Shown here in pieces: positions 8,229 to 16,275 of a stretch of 64,000 nt of DNA. The DNA comes from Picosynechococcus sp. PCC 7002 (GTDB taxonomy: Bacteria; Cyanobacteriota; Cyanobacteriia; Cyanobacteriales; MRBY01): assembly GCF_963860125.1 (NCBI RefSeq), contig NZ_CAWLFA010000006.1:1-64000 (forward strand). The letters are read 5' to 3'. The notes beneath the pieces are model-generated. The model made no database searches, was not told the origin of the DNA, and saw only the letters and a program-made list of their open reading frames with translations. The position numbers and the translations under genes were made by a program. Each line of letters starts with the position of its first letter. Within the stretch, counting starts at the first letter, position 1.

Positions 8229-11200
8229 TGCCTTTAACTAAACAACAAGAAAAAGCGGTCACTTCAAAAACCAGTGTCAGCATCACCGCCGGAGCAGGGA
8301 CGGGAAAAACCCACATGTTGGCCGCCCGCTATCTCCATCACCTCGAAAATGATGGCTTGTCTCCTCTCCAAGTAGTGGCGATGACCTTTACGGAAAAAGC
8401 AGCCACAGAGTTACGGGCGCGGATTCGCCAGGTGATCGCCCAGGAACACCCAGATAAATTTGATTGGCTCGCCGAAGTAGAAGCGGCCCAAATTAGTACC
8501 TTCCATGCGGTGGCAATGCGTATCTGTCAGGAACATCCTGAAGCGGCAGGGGTGCCGGCAAATTTTCAACCTTTGGACGAGTGGGAAGGGAGCATTTGGC
8601 AAGCGGAACAGTTAAACGTGGCCCTGGCTGAGATGCCCCCAGAACTCTATGGGGAGATTCCCTATTCGACTCTCAAAACGGCGATCGCCGCCCTGCTTGG
8701 TGATCCTCTGAGTGCCCGTGAGGCTCTAGAAAGAAGTCGTAAAGATTGGCTGCCTGCTTTGCGAGATAAACAGCAGCAGGTGATCAAAAATCTGTTAGCC
8801 AGTGAGACTTGGCAAGAGACCCAAGCCCTGATTACCCAATACCAGGGAGCGCCTGGGGATAAGTTAGAGCTGGTGCGCCAAACTTTAGCGGAGTTAATGT
8901 CAGACCTGGAACGCAATCAGGATGACATTACGAGTGTTCCCTTTCAAAGTACCTTACAAGCGCTGAAAAGCTTAAAAGTAGGCAGTGTTGGGTCAAAGAA
9001 AAATTGGCTCAGTGAAGATATTCTCAAAACAGTCCGCAGTCAGGCGATCGCCTGCCGGGATTTTGTCCAGAAATTTCCGGATATCTCGTTACTGGGTTTG
9101 ACTTTGGGCGAATTGGATGAACGGGAAACCCAATGGGTGACGACTTTACAGGGTGCTTTCCAGTGGGTAGAACAACGACTAAAGGAAATCAAACAGCAAG
9201 CCAGGGTTTTAGATTTTAATGATTTAGAAATTTATGCCCTCAAAGCCCTTGAAGATCCAGCGGTGCGGGATTATTACAAAGAGCGTTGGCGAGCCTACCT
9301 GATTGATGAATTTCAAGATACTAACCCTACCCAAGGGAAATTACTCGAAGCCTTAACGGGGAGAAGTGAAGAGCAAAGTAAACTCACAATTGTCGGGGAT
9401 GATAAACAGTCCATCTACGGATTCCGCCGCGCCGATGTGGAAGTTTTTCGCGCTTGGCGATCGCAGTTAAATAATGGCGTCGCTTTAACCCAAAGTTTCC
9501 GCACCCATGAAAGTTTAGTCAAAAATATCAACACTGTATTTCGGCCTGTCCTCGGAGAATTACACCAGGATTTGGATGCTCATCGTCAAGAAGCCCCCCA
9601 CGATCCGCTCCATTTAGAAATTTATCGCTTTGCCCCAAAAGAGAAAATGGCGATCGCCGAGGCCCGGAAAGTCGAAGCCCAACAAATCGCCCAACTCATC
9701 TATGAAATGCTGTCCCAAGAAATGCTCGTCTGGGATAAAGCAACAAGGAAATTAAGGGCGATCGCTCCGAAAGACATTGCCATTCTCTCCCGTACCTGGG
9801 ATCCCCTAGATATTTACAGTCAAGCTCTGGCCCAATGGCAGATCCCTTTCCTCCAATCCAGTGGCGGCAACCTTTTAGATACCCCTGAAGCCCTGGATGG
9901 TCTGTCCCTGCTCCAGTTCATTGCCAATCCTAATGATGATCTGGCCTTAGTTGCAGTCCTCCGGAGTCCATTTTTGACCTTGAGCGATCGCCTGCTTTAT
10001 GAATTACGTCCCCAGAAGAAAGACAAAAAATGGTGGTCTTGTTTAAAGGATAGTCAGCAGCCAGAAGTCCAACAACGGGTGACGATTCTCAAACAATTGC
10101 TCAATAAACGCGATATCTTCACTCCATCCCAACTCCTCCAACTGGCCGATCAACTGACTGGCTATTCTGCTGTGATTACCAATCTTCCCCAAGCAGAGCG
10201 TCGTCTTGCCGATTGGCGGGGCTTTTTAGAACTCTTGCGTCATCTAGAACAGGGCACTGGCGATGTGTTATCTGTGGTGCGTCGTCTGCAACGCTTCCAG
10301 CGCCATGGAGTTAAAATTCCCCGGCCCCCCCTCGAAGCAGAAAATGCCGTTTCTTTAATGACGATCCACGCCGCGAAGGGTTTGGAATGGTCGGTGGTGA
10401 TTGTGCCGGATTTGACCCGAAAACTTTCCAATACCAGTTCCAGTATTCTCTTTGATCCAGAATTTGGTGTTGCTCTCAAACAACGGGATGACCAGGGAAA
10501 GCTTCAAAAATCGGTACTGTTTCAACTCCTTGAAGGTCATCAAAAAGAGCGAGAAACTGCGGAAGCAAAACGGGTTTTGTATGTTGCCCTCACCCGCGCC
10601 CGCGATCGCCTAATTCTGACCACACCAAAAGAGAAAGGCGGGGGCCTAGATTTACTGCAGCCGGGTTTAGAGGATTTTGCGATCAAAGATATCTCTCCGG
10701 ATCTGTATCCCCCAGCAGAGCCCTGGTGCGAAGGCGATGAATCTTCAAAACCACAACAGCCTCCTCAATTACTCCTAGAACCAGCCCGGAGCTATGGCCT
10801 TGAGTTACCAATGACGGCGCTGACGACTTATGCTCGTTGCCCGAAAAAGTTCTACTTTGAACAAATCATCAGACATCCAGGTTTAACGGAAGGGGAAAGT
10901 AATTACGGGGCGGCCATTGGTTCCCTCACCCATACTGCCCTCGAAAAAGACTATCAAACCGTCGAGCAATTGAATTTCCATAACCAGGATCTCAAGCTCC
11001 CCCCTGACAAAGTGCAAGAAGCCCTTGATCTGGCCCAGACTTTCCGGACAGACCCAGTATTTGCGGCTGTCCAAGCAGGTGAAAAAGAAATTGCTTTAGA
11101 ACTCCGTCAAAATCAGTTGGTCTTAAACGGTCGGGCGGATCTCGTTGGCACAAATTTTGTCCTCGACGTTAAAACAGATTCAAAGCCCAATCCGATAGAA

Positions 11201-11455
11201 CATCGTTTTCAACTCTGGGCCTACGCCAGAGCCGCAGAAAAACCCACAGCCTATATTGCTTACCTTCGCCAGCGACAACTCTATACTTTTAGCCCAACGG
11301 ATTTAAAAAGCATCGATCAGGAAGCCGACATCTTAATGCAACAGATCGCCCAACGGGATTACACGCCTAAACCTCATTCTGACCACTGTTCCTACTGTCC
11401 TTATAACTGGATTTGTGATGCCGGGAAGTCTGCTTTGGCAGGGGAACTCAGCTAA
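8228..11455 (+). CDS. AddA-like UvrD/Rep helicase-nuclease
   Basis: 1075 residues from the ATG at 8228, which has AGGAGG about 12 nt upstream; a longer in-frame reading from 8198 is unlikely. A complete set of SF1A motifs is visible: Walker A ITAGAGTGKTHML, Ia FTEKAATELRARI, II YLIDEFQDTNPTQ, III VGDDKQSIYGFRR, IV QSFRTHES, V MTIHAAKGLEWSVVIVPDL, VI RVLYVALTRARDRLIL. The C-terminus adds a RecB-type nuclease (NGRADLVG, VLDVKTDS, RFQLWAYA) with a cysteine cluster (ARCPKKFYFEQ and CSYCPYNWICD). Classical AddA nuclease domains lack that cluster, so this subunit resembles a RecB/Cas4-like fusion. With its partner it forms a probable end-resection complex on a plasmid. Confidence 0.88.
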   Translation: MPLTKQQEKAVTSKTSVSITAGAGTGKTHMLAARYLHHLENDGLSPLQVVAMTFTEKAATELRARIRQVIAQEHPDKFDWLAEVEAAQISTFHAVAMRICQEHPEAAGVPANFQPLDEWEGSIWQAEQLNVALAEMPPELYGEIPYSTLKTAIAALLGDPLSAREALERSRKDWLPALRDKQQQVIKNLLASETWQETQALITQYQGAPGDKLELVRQTLAELMSDLERNQDDITSVPFQSTLQALKSLKVGSVGSKKNWLSEDILKTVRSQAIACRDFVQKFPDISLLGLTLGELDERETQWVTTLQGAFQWVEQRLKEIKQQARVLDFNDLEIYALKALEDPAVRDYYKERWRAYLIDEFQDTNPTQGKLLEALTGRSEEQSKLTIVGDDKQSIYGFRRADVEVFRAWRSQLNNGVALTQSFRTHESLVKNINTVFRPVLGELHQDLDAHRQEAPHDPLHLEIYRFAPKEKMAIAEARKVEAQQIAQLIYEMLSQEMLVWDKATRKLRAIAPKDIAILSRTWDPLDIYSQALAQWQIPFLQSSGGNLLDTPEALDGLSLLQFIANPNDDLALVAVLRSPFLTLSDRLLYELRPQKKDKKWWSCLKDSQQPEVQQRVTILKQLLNKRDIFTPSQLLQLADQLTGYSAVITNLPQAERRLADWRGFLELLRHLEQGTGDVLSVVRRLQRFQRHGVKIPRPPLEAENAVSLMTIHAAKGLEWSVVIVPDLTRKLSNTSSSILFDPEFGVALKQRDDQGKLQKSVLFQLLEGHQKERETAEAKRVLYVALTRARDRLILTTPKEKGGGLDLLQPGLEDFAIKDISPDLYPPAEPWCEGDESSKPQQPPQLLLEPARSYGLELPMTALTTYARCPKKFYFEQIIRHPGLTEGESNYGAAIGSLTHTALEKDYQTVEQLNFHNQDLKLPPDKVQEALDLAQTFRTDPVFAAVQAGEKEIALELRQNQLVLNGRADLVGTNFVLDVKTDSKPNPIEHRFQLWAYARAAEKPTAYIAYLRQRQLYTFSPTDLKSIDQEADILMQQIAQRDYTPKPHSDHCSYCPYNWICDAGKSALAGELS

Positions 11456-11475
11456 AATCCCACCCTGTTTCCGAC

Positions 11476-11820
11476 CTAAGCGACAATTACCTGCAATATG
11501 GCGATCGCCTTTTCGAGCACCTTAGCTGGCAGAATTTCACCAGTACTGCGCCACCAACGCTGACTCAAATCAAGAGTCCGCACCTGTTCAGCAATAATCG
11601 ACCCTTGCACTTTGTAGCCGGCTGGAATGGCAATTAAAGTTTTAACCTCTGGTTTGTGAACGCTGGTGATCGGCGAAACAATCACAATGCCATTACGGCT
11701 TTGATTAAATTGGGTGTGACTGAGGACAAGACAGGGACGAGCTTCTCCCATCTGCTCACGACCCTGAGTTGGGTTGAGGTTGATCCGAATCACTTCTCCA
11801 CGTTTGGGATAGGGTGCCAT
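11476..11820 (-). CDS. mazF: MazF/PemK-type endoribonuclease toxin
   Basis: 114 residues with the CcdB/MazF fold markers: RGEVIRINLNPTQGREQMGEARPCLVLS at the N-terminus (the G-E-V-x-x-x-x-x-P-x-x-G-x-E pattern), NGIVIVSPITS in the middle and GSIIAEQVRTLDLSQR towards the end. This family cleaves mRNA at short sequence motifs. The antitoxin lies 3 nt upstream on the same strand, the standard MazE-MazF order. Confidence 0.9.
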   Translation of the reverse strand: MAPYPKRGEVIRINLNPTQGREQMGEARPCLVLSHTQFNQSRNGIVIVSPITSVHKPEVKTLIAIPAGYKVQGSIIAEQVRTLDLSQRWWRSTGEILPAKVLEKAIAILQVIVA

Positions 11821-11823
11821 GGT

Positions 11824-12075
11824 CTATAGGAGCTCCCGTCCTGTTGCCGGCGTATCTAGAAATGCCTGAACATCATCAGGATATTGAAAATCATCGGGGA
11901 TGCTGGCTAGTAACTCATCCAAGGTAGGAGCACTCGGTTTCTTGCGGATGACGAGGGTATCATCTTTTTCTTGCAATTCCAGGGTACAGGTTTCATCCCA
12001 GCCGAAACTTTCGACGAGGTGGTGAGGGATGCGTAGCCCTAAACTATTGCCCCATTTTCTCAAACGTATATCCAT
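11824..12075 (-). CDS. mazE: MazE-type AbrB-fold antitoxin
   Basis: 83 residues. The N-terminus IRLRKWGNSLGLRIPHHLV is the swapped-hairpin AbrB DNA-binding fold, followed by a flexible acidic C-terminus (DELLASIPDDFQYPDD) expected to block the toxin. It should bind its own promoter. It precedes mazF by 3 nt. Confidence 0.9.
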   Translation of the reverse strand: MDIRLRKWGNSLGLRIPHHLVESFGWDETCTLELQEKDDTLVIRKKPSAPTLDELLASIPDDFQYPDDVQAFLDTPATGRELL

Positions 12076-12479
12076 GGGTTTAGCTCAATATTATCTTATG
12101 TATAATTTTAGCTCTTTGTAGTCATGTCAAAGGCGATCGCCCACAGGAGCTGCGCTCGAGTCTTGATTACTTACATTTCGCTTTGATGTGGTGTTTGGCT
12201 TGTTCGATGGAGATGAGATCTACTGGGAAATTATGACCTGCCTCAGTGGTGGCTCCAGCGCGATAGAGGAATTGGCTTGGTAAACCCCAGACGGCGAAAT
12301 TAATAATCGACATCAGCTTCAAAATCCATTTAAGCCTCCGATTTTTTACCCTAAAGTCTGTTTTGAGACGCCGGGCGATCGCGCATTTGCGTTAAGAAGG
12401 TTTCCCGCTGGGCTTAGTCTTGCTGAATACGCTGAAATGACTTGTTGGGCTTCGATGGCGGGTAAGGTCATGGGTGTTG
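12076..12479. other. 404-bp gap with decayed coding traces
   Basis: No intact gene beyond one small reading frame listed separately. On the minus strand near 12360-12475, peptide-like stretches (for example FQRIQQD and AQRETFLTQMRDR) occur in one frame interrupted by a stop, which looks like a degraded antitoxin-type gene. Two GCGATCGC-type sites are present. Confidence 0.35.
12167..12313 (-). CDS. Small hypothetical protein, possibly a remnant
   Basis: A 48-residue frame starting MSIINFAVWGLPSQFLYRAG and ending in a basic tail (HHIKAKCK). The composition is protein-like but I do not recognise a family and see no strong ribosome-binding site. It may be a leftover end of a larger gene in this toxin-antitoxin-rich stretch. 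Confidence 0.3.
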   Translation of the reverse strand: MSIINFAVWGLPSQFLYRAGATTEAGHNFPVDLISIEQAKHHIKAKCK

Positions 12480-12719
12480 CTACTGAATTTTCTGGAGGAC
12501 TTCATCACGGGAAATCTTAAAATGCTCTGCGATACTCCGTAAAATTGCACTCAGCGTGCCAATTTTTAGCGGGTTATGGGCTGGGATGGTAATATGGTGT
12601 TCCCCATTAGTCTGGGTTGTTAAACGGATATGGCTTCCGGTTTGGTGGCTGATTTCATAGCCCAAGACTTTAAGTTGTTTGGCCAGGTCTTTTCCTGATA
12701 AGTCTCTGGGTAATTTCAT
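12480..12719 (-). CDS. hicA: HicA-family mRNA interferase toxin
   Basis: 79 residues with the HicA pattern: GKDLAKQLKVLGYEISHQTGSHIRL, in which the histidine of GSH is the usual catalytic residue of this dsRBD-like fold, followed by HHITIPAHNPLKIGTLSAIL. It overlaps the upstream antitoxin by 4 nt (ATGA), so the two are translationally coupled in antitoxin-first order. Confidence 0.9.
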   Translation of the reverse strand: MKLPRDLSGKDLAKQLKVLGYEISHQTGSHIRLTTQTNGEHHITIPAHNPLKIGTLSAILRSIAEHFKISRDEVLQKIQ

Positions 12720-12925
12720 GAGGCAAAAACTTCTTCTTGGACGATATGCAGACGAATAATTTTGGGTCGTTGGTTAGCATCAGGGAAGTGGCAATGGACG
12801 GCATCTTTGATTTCCTGTTTGAGGGTGAGGAGATCATCGGCTTGAGTAAAAATGGCTTCCTGCATGGCTTGGGCGGTATATCCACCTTCGGGATCGGGTT
12901 CGACTAAAAATAAAATTTCATTCAT
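12716..12925 (-). CDS. hicB: HicB-family antitoxin
   Basis: 69 residues beginning MNEILFLVEPDPEGGYTAQA, the RNase-H-like HicB start, with a helical segment DLLTLKQEIKDAVHCHF. No separate DNA-binding domain is visible, as in short HicB variants. It neutralises the adjacent HicA. Confidence 0.87.
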   Translation of the reverse strand: MNEILFLVEPDPEGGYTAQAMQEAIFTQADDLLTLKQEIKDAVHCHFPDANQRPKIIRLHIVQEEVFAS

Positions 12926-12932
12926 CGTAATT

Positions 12933-13034
12933 TCACCAGATGGTTTTAATGTTGGTTGCTTGTTGAATTTTTACGTCACGGGTCACAAGGGGTAAATCAA
13001 GAGTTAGTGCTGTGGTGGCAATGACTGAGAACAT
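12933..13034 (-). pseudogene. C-terminal remnant of a PIN-domain (VapC) toxin
   Basis: A 33-residue tail, VIATTALTLDLPLVTRDVKIQ followed by QATNIKTIW and a stop, matches the C-terminal end of VapC-type PIN toxins (the I-A-T-A-x-x-x-x-x-P-L-V-T-R-D pattern). The remaining catalytic residues are missing. It lies between hicB and another remnant near the transposon. Confidence 0.6.
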
Positions 13035-13051
13035 AGTTTAAATGATTTTCC

Positions 13052-13156
13052 TCACATTTCCTGTCGGGCTTTGACAATATCTTTTTGTGTGATATGAAAA
13101 TGCTTCCCTGCGATCGCCTTTAGGATCCGCGTTCGAGTCTTATTATGTTGACCCAG
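13052..13156 (-). pseudogene. C-terminal remnant of a HicA-like toxin
   Basis: About 34 residues (HNKTRTRILKAIAGKHFHIT, then QKDIVKARQEM) align with the end of the intact HicA at 12480-12719 (HN, IL-x-x-IA, HF, D-x-V positions). The upstream part is absent and the transposon begins about 50 bp further on. It may have been truncated by the insertion or an adjacent deletion. Confidence 0.45.
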
Positions 13157-13203
13157 CCCACCCCTGATACCGATGCGGATTCTACAATGAATGAATTATG
13201 GAG

Positions 13204-13226
13204 GAGAGTGATTAAAAACGGGGGAA
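13204..13226. repeat. Left terminal inverted repeat
   Basis: 23 bp starting GAGAGTGATTAAAAACGGGG, the exact reverse complement of 16014-16036. Confidence 0.88.
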
Positions 13227-14627
13227 TCAAGCAGCATTAGGCACTCCAGTCTCCTTCAGTGGCGGAGAATACCATCGGTCAACCACTTCTTTCCAGTCTT
13301 GATTTAGGACTTTAGTTCTCACCTGTAGTAATAGATGAGCACCCTTCGGAGTCCATCGCATTTGCTGCTTCTTCTCCATTCGTTTAGCCACGACTTGATT
13401 GACTGTAGATTCCACAAATCCCGTTGAGATGCGCTCCCCACAGCGGTAACGTTCTCCATAGTTGGGAATAAAATGGCCATTGTTCTGAATATACGTGTGG
13501 AACTCAGCAATAGCCCGCCGCATTTTTTTGAGTTTCGGATAATTACTTTCGAGAAAGTCAGCATCCTCCTCCAGCCATTCCAGCTCTTGTAATGCCCTGA
13601 AGACATTCCCATGCCAGAGATACCATTTGACACTCTTTAGCCTCTCTACCATAGACTTTCCATTGTCTAAATCATAGTGCTTCAACCCCCTGAGATATTG
13701 ACTGAGCTGAGTGATCCGCATGGTGACATGAAACCAGTCCAGAAGATATTCCGCTTGAGGATTGAGAAATCGCTGCAAGTCTCGGACTGTATCGCCTCCA
13801 TCAGAAAAGAAGGTAACCTGCTGATTCATTTGCATTCCTTGGGATTTTAGGAGTTCAAATAACCGTCGCTTTGGTTTGGTGTCATAGGTCTGGACAAAAC
13901 CAAAGCTTTTGCTGGGTCCTTCATCTGGAATACTCTTGCCCACAATCAGTTCAAAATGGCGCTGTTGTTTACTCCCTTTAGAACAGTGAGCATGGATATA
14001 GGCACCATCAATTCCTACATTGAGGGGAAGCTCAGGTCGAGGGAGTTGCTCCCATTGGCGAGGGCTACCTTCTACATACATAATTTGTTCTTCTCCCAAT
14101 TCATCATCGAGCTTTTGCCCCATTTGATGCAGGTGATATCTCACGGTTGAAGGATTAAGGGTGCCGTTCAATGGCAACACCTCATCAAGTAACTGGACAC
14201 TCAGACCATAGGAAACCAGGGAGGCAAATTTTGTCTGCAGGTAAAGGTATTCAGGAGACTGCCGTTCAGTGAGGAGTAAGGCTAATGGGCTAAAGCTTTT
14301 TGTTGCTTGGGACTGGCAGGGACAATGAAAGAATCGAGGACTAGTTAATGTCAGCTTCCCAAATACAGAACGATAAATTAGCTTATGTTTCCCTTTACAT
14401 TTACGCGGTTGACCACAGTCTGGACAAAACGCCTGTTGCTCTACATATTGACTGACCTGTGACGAAACCATTTCTTGTTGGATCCCTTGCAAAATCTGTT
14501 TTGATTCGGCCAAAGTCAAGCCTAGATTAGTAGGAGTCAATGGGCCTCGCTCCAATTGAGCGACATCCTCAATGATTTTTATGCTGCCATCATCGGCTTC
14601 AATCCTTAAGCTGATTTTGATATTCAT
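13227..14627 (-). CDS. ISKra4-family transposase
   Basis: 466 residues from the ATG at 14627 (a longer reading from 14669 would overlap the neighbouring gene). Seen: an N-terminal region with LERGPLTPTNLGLTLAESKQ, a zinc-binding segment CPDCGQPRKCKGKH with HCPCQSQATKSFSPL, and a DDE-type core with NVGIDGAYIHAH (first D) and VTFFSDGGDTVRDLQ (second D), then a helical C-terminus with GFVESTVNQVVAKRM supplying the glutamate. It is intact and its stop lies next to the left inverted repeat. Confidence 0.9.
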   Translation of the reverse strand: MNIKISLRIEADDGSIKIIEDVAQLERGPLTPTNLGLTLAESKQILQGIQQEMVSSQVSQYVEQQAFCPDCGQPRKCKGKHKLIYRSVFGKLTLTSPRFFHCPCQSQATKSFSPLALLLTERQSPEYLYLQTKFASLVSYGLSVQLLDEVLPLNGTLNPSTVRYHLHQMGQKLDDELGEEQIMYVEGSPRQWEQLPRPELPLNVGIDGAYIHAHCSKGSKQQRHFELIVGKSIPDEGPSKSFGFVQTYDTKPKRRLFELLKSQGMQMNQQVTFFSDGGDTVRDLQRFLNPQAEYLLDWFHVTMRITQLSQYLRGLKHYDLDNGKSMVERLKSVKWYLWHGNVFRALQELEWLEEDADFLESNYPKLKKMRRAIAEFHTYIQNNGHFIPNYGERYRCGERISTGFVESTVNQVVAKRMEKKQQMRWTPKGAHLLLQVRTKVLNQDWKEVVDRWYSPPLKETGVPNAA

Positions 14628-14631
14628 AAGC

Positions 14632-15276
14632 CTAGAAAATAATGTCCTCTCGAAAAGCTGGGTCGTCACTCAAGGGATTTTGCTGTAAGCGATGATTGAG
14701 TTTTGGTAACTCAAGGTTGTCTAGTAACAGCCAATAACTCAGTTGCCGAAGTTCACTCAGATGTGGCTTAAGCTCATCATCTCCTTGGAAAAGAATTTCA
14801 GCCATGCGGTGGAGTACCATTCCTGTAGAGAATCCCTGTCTAAGTTCCTGGAAAGCCCAAGCCCCTCCACAATCTTCAATGGGGCCATTCCGTTTACCTT
14901 CAATACAAATCGGGTAAGTTTTTTCGGGCTCAAGTTCAGTTATCTTTTCAACTCGCAGTTGTACCTGCCAGTTATCGTAATAGTTGTACTCGTAGCGAAA
15001 CCGTTCTCGCACCCGCAAACCCAGACTTAAGAGAGTTACAGAATGGGGATCATCGCTGAAGCATTCCCCACCAATATGATGGATGCCGTAGGAGTTGCCG
15101 TGGATGACGAAGCGATGTAAATATGTGTCGCTCCAGCCAAAAGCGATCTGTAGAATAAAATGTAGTTGAGCAATCGTTGTGTCGCCTCTCACTAGGAACC
15201 GACGCCAGATCATTGGGCTGACACCGGCAATAACAGCTTTGATCTGAAATGCATGTGAGCCTGAGCCACTATCCAT
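14632..15276 (-). CDS. pRiA4b ORF3-like transposon passenger protein
   Basis: 214 residues of the plasmid pRiA4b ORF-3 family. Hallmarks: FQIKAVIAGVSPMIWRRFLV at the N-terminus, IAQLHFILQIAFGWSDTYLHRF, and a later PICIEGKRNGPIEDCGG segment near residue 123. The biochemical role of the family is unknown; members often accompany transposases. It lies 4 nt upstream of the transposase on the same strand and is likely co-transcribed with it. Confidence 0.88.
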   Translation of the reverse strand: MDSGSGSHAFQIKAVIAGVSPMIWRRFLVRGDTTIAQLHFILQIAFGWSDTYLHRFVIHGNSYGIHHIGGECFSDDPHSVTLLSLGLRVRERFRYEYNYYDNWQVQLRVEKITELEPEKTYPICIEGKRNGPIEDCGGAWAFQELRQGFSTGMVLHRMAEILFQGDDELKPHLSELRQLSYWLLLDNLELPKLNHRLQQNPLSDDPAFREDIIF

Positions 15277-15414
15277 ACCACTACATCAACGAATAGACTC
15301 AATAGTCTTATAAAGTGTACTTTGCAAGAATGTGCAAAACAGTGTTTTATTTAATGTCTCATTATGGCTTTATCATCGTGTCTAAGACGTTATAAAACAT
15401 TACGGTGAGTCATC
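15277..15414. promoter_or_regulatory. Divergent promoter region and possible res site
   Basis: A 138-bp gap between the divergent ORF3-like and recombinase genes. It contains two ATAAA-type half-site-like stretches (TTATAAAGTGTACTTTGCAA and GACGTTATAAAACATT). Serine recombinases of transposons often act at such a location; this is positional inference. Confidence 0.4.
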
Positions 15415-15975
15415 ATGGCGATGGTTGGCTACGCGCGAGTCAGTTCTGTTGGGCAGAGTCTGGAAGTTCAAATCGAGAAGCTCAAGCATTGCGACAAGAT
15501 TTTCAAAGAAAAGTGCAGTGGTGTCTCGTACAAACGCCCTAGGCTTAAAGCCTGTCTTGAATATGTCAGAGAAGGCGACACATTAGTTGTGACTCGTTTA
15601 GATCGCCTGGCTCGCTCAACCCTGCACCTGTGCGAAATTGCGAAACAATTGGAATCTAAGCAGGTGAATCTTCAAGTGCTTGAACAGAGTATTGATACTG
15701 GAGATGCGACCGGACGGCTTTTATTCAATATGTTGGGGGCGATCTCCCAATTTGAGACGGAAATACGTGCGGAACGTCAAATGGATGGCATCCAAAATGC
15801 GAAAGCTCGTGGGGTTCAGTTTGGCCGTAAAAAGCAGCTCACGCCAAGTCAATGCCAAGAACTACGTAAAAGACGCTCACAAGGGGTATTAATCAAAACG
15901 TTGATGGAAGATTACGGCCTTTCTAAGGCAACTATCTATCGCTATTTGAAGGAAGCGGAAACGGTAAAAAGTTGA
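15415..15975 (+). CDS. Serine recombinase (resolvase/invertase family)
   Basis: 186 residues. The catalytic serine is S10 in GYARVSSVGQS. The conserved arginines lie in VVTRLDRLARSTLHL, followed by FNMLGAISQFETEIRAERQ and a C-terminal helix-turn-helix (LMEDYGLSKATIYRYLKEA). The length fits small resolvases. It lies inside the inverted repeats, divergent from the transposase, so a role in resolving cointegrates or regulating the element is likely. Confidence 0.9.
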   Translation: MAMVGYARVSSVGQSLEVQIEKLKHCDKIFKEKCSGVSYKRPRLKACLEYVREGDTLVVTRLDRLARSTLHLCEIAKQLESKQVNLQVLEQSIDTGDATGRLLFNMLGAISQFETEIRAERQMDGIQNAKARGVQFGRKKQLTPSQCQELRKRRSQGVLIKTLMEDYGLSKATIYRYLKEAETVKS

Positions 15976-16013
15976 TGAGAATTTAGATCCCTGTGATCCA
16001 CTCTGAGTATACT

Positions 16014-16036
16014 TTCCCCCGTTTTTAATCACTCTC
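16014..16036. repeat. Right terminal inverted repeat
   Basis: Exact 23-bp reverse complement of 13204-13226, located 38 bp after the recombinase stop. Confidence 0.88.
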
Positions 16037-16086
16037 ATAATAAAGGAGCAATATTGAGTCACAAACGCTTAATTAAGCTTCAATGA

Positions 16087-16111
16087 CAAAGAGTATGTTA
16101 TATACTCTTTG
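16087..16111. promoter_or_regulatory. Perfect 10-bp inverted repeat upstream of the defence module
   Basis: CAAAGAGTAT and ATACTCTTTG are separated by 5 nt. There is no T-run after it, so an operator is as likely as a terminator. It lies about 165 bp before the DUF499 gene. Confidence 0.4.
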
Positions 16112-16275
16112 ATAAACACCCGTGACCTTAATTCCCCCAGGCGATCGCCAACTTTTTGGCATTGACTTGAGACAAATTTGGATTGGTTTGAATATTGAAC
16201 TGATTGTGACCAGAGTGTTCAGGCAGGTTTACAATTACAACAATCTCAAACTTCGTAAAGCCACTTCAATCGCTA

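Larger units (their letters stand above)
13204..16036. mobile_element. ISKra4-family transposon with serine recombinase
   Basis: A 2.83-kb element bounded by perfect 23-bp terminal inverted repeats (13204-13226 and 16014-16036, beginning GAGAGTGATTAAAAACGGGG). Inside are an ISKra4-type transposase and a pRiA4b ORF3-like gene on the minus strand and a serine recombinase on the plus strand, divergent around a 138-bp gap. I see no clear target-site duplication outside the ends. The arrangement resembles a transposon with its own resolvase rather than a simple IS. Confidence 0.85.

Noticed and set aside
13196..16044. Target-site duplication around the transposon
   Set aside because: The flanks TTATGGAG and ATAATAAA do not match.
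16162..16195. TTGACT-type promoter before the DUF499 gene
   Set aside because: No convincing -10 box at the right distance.
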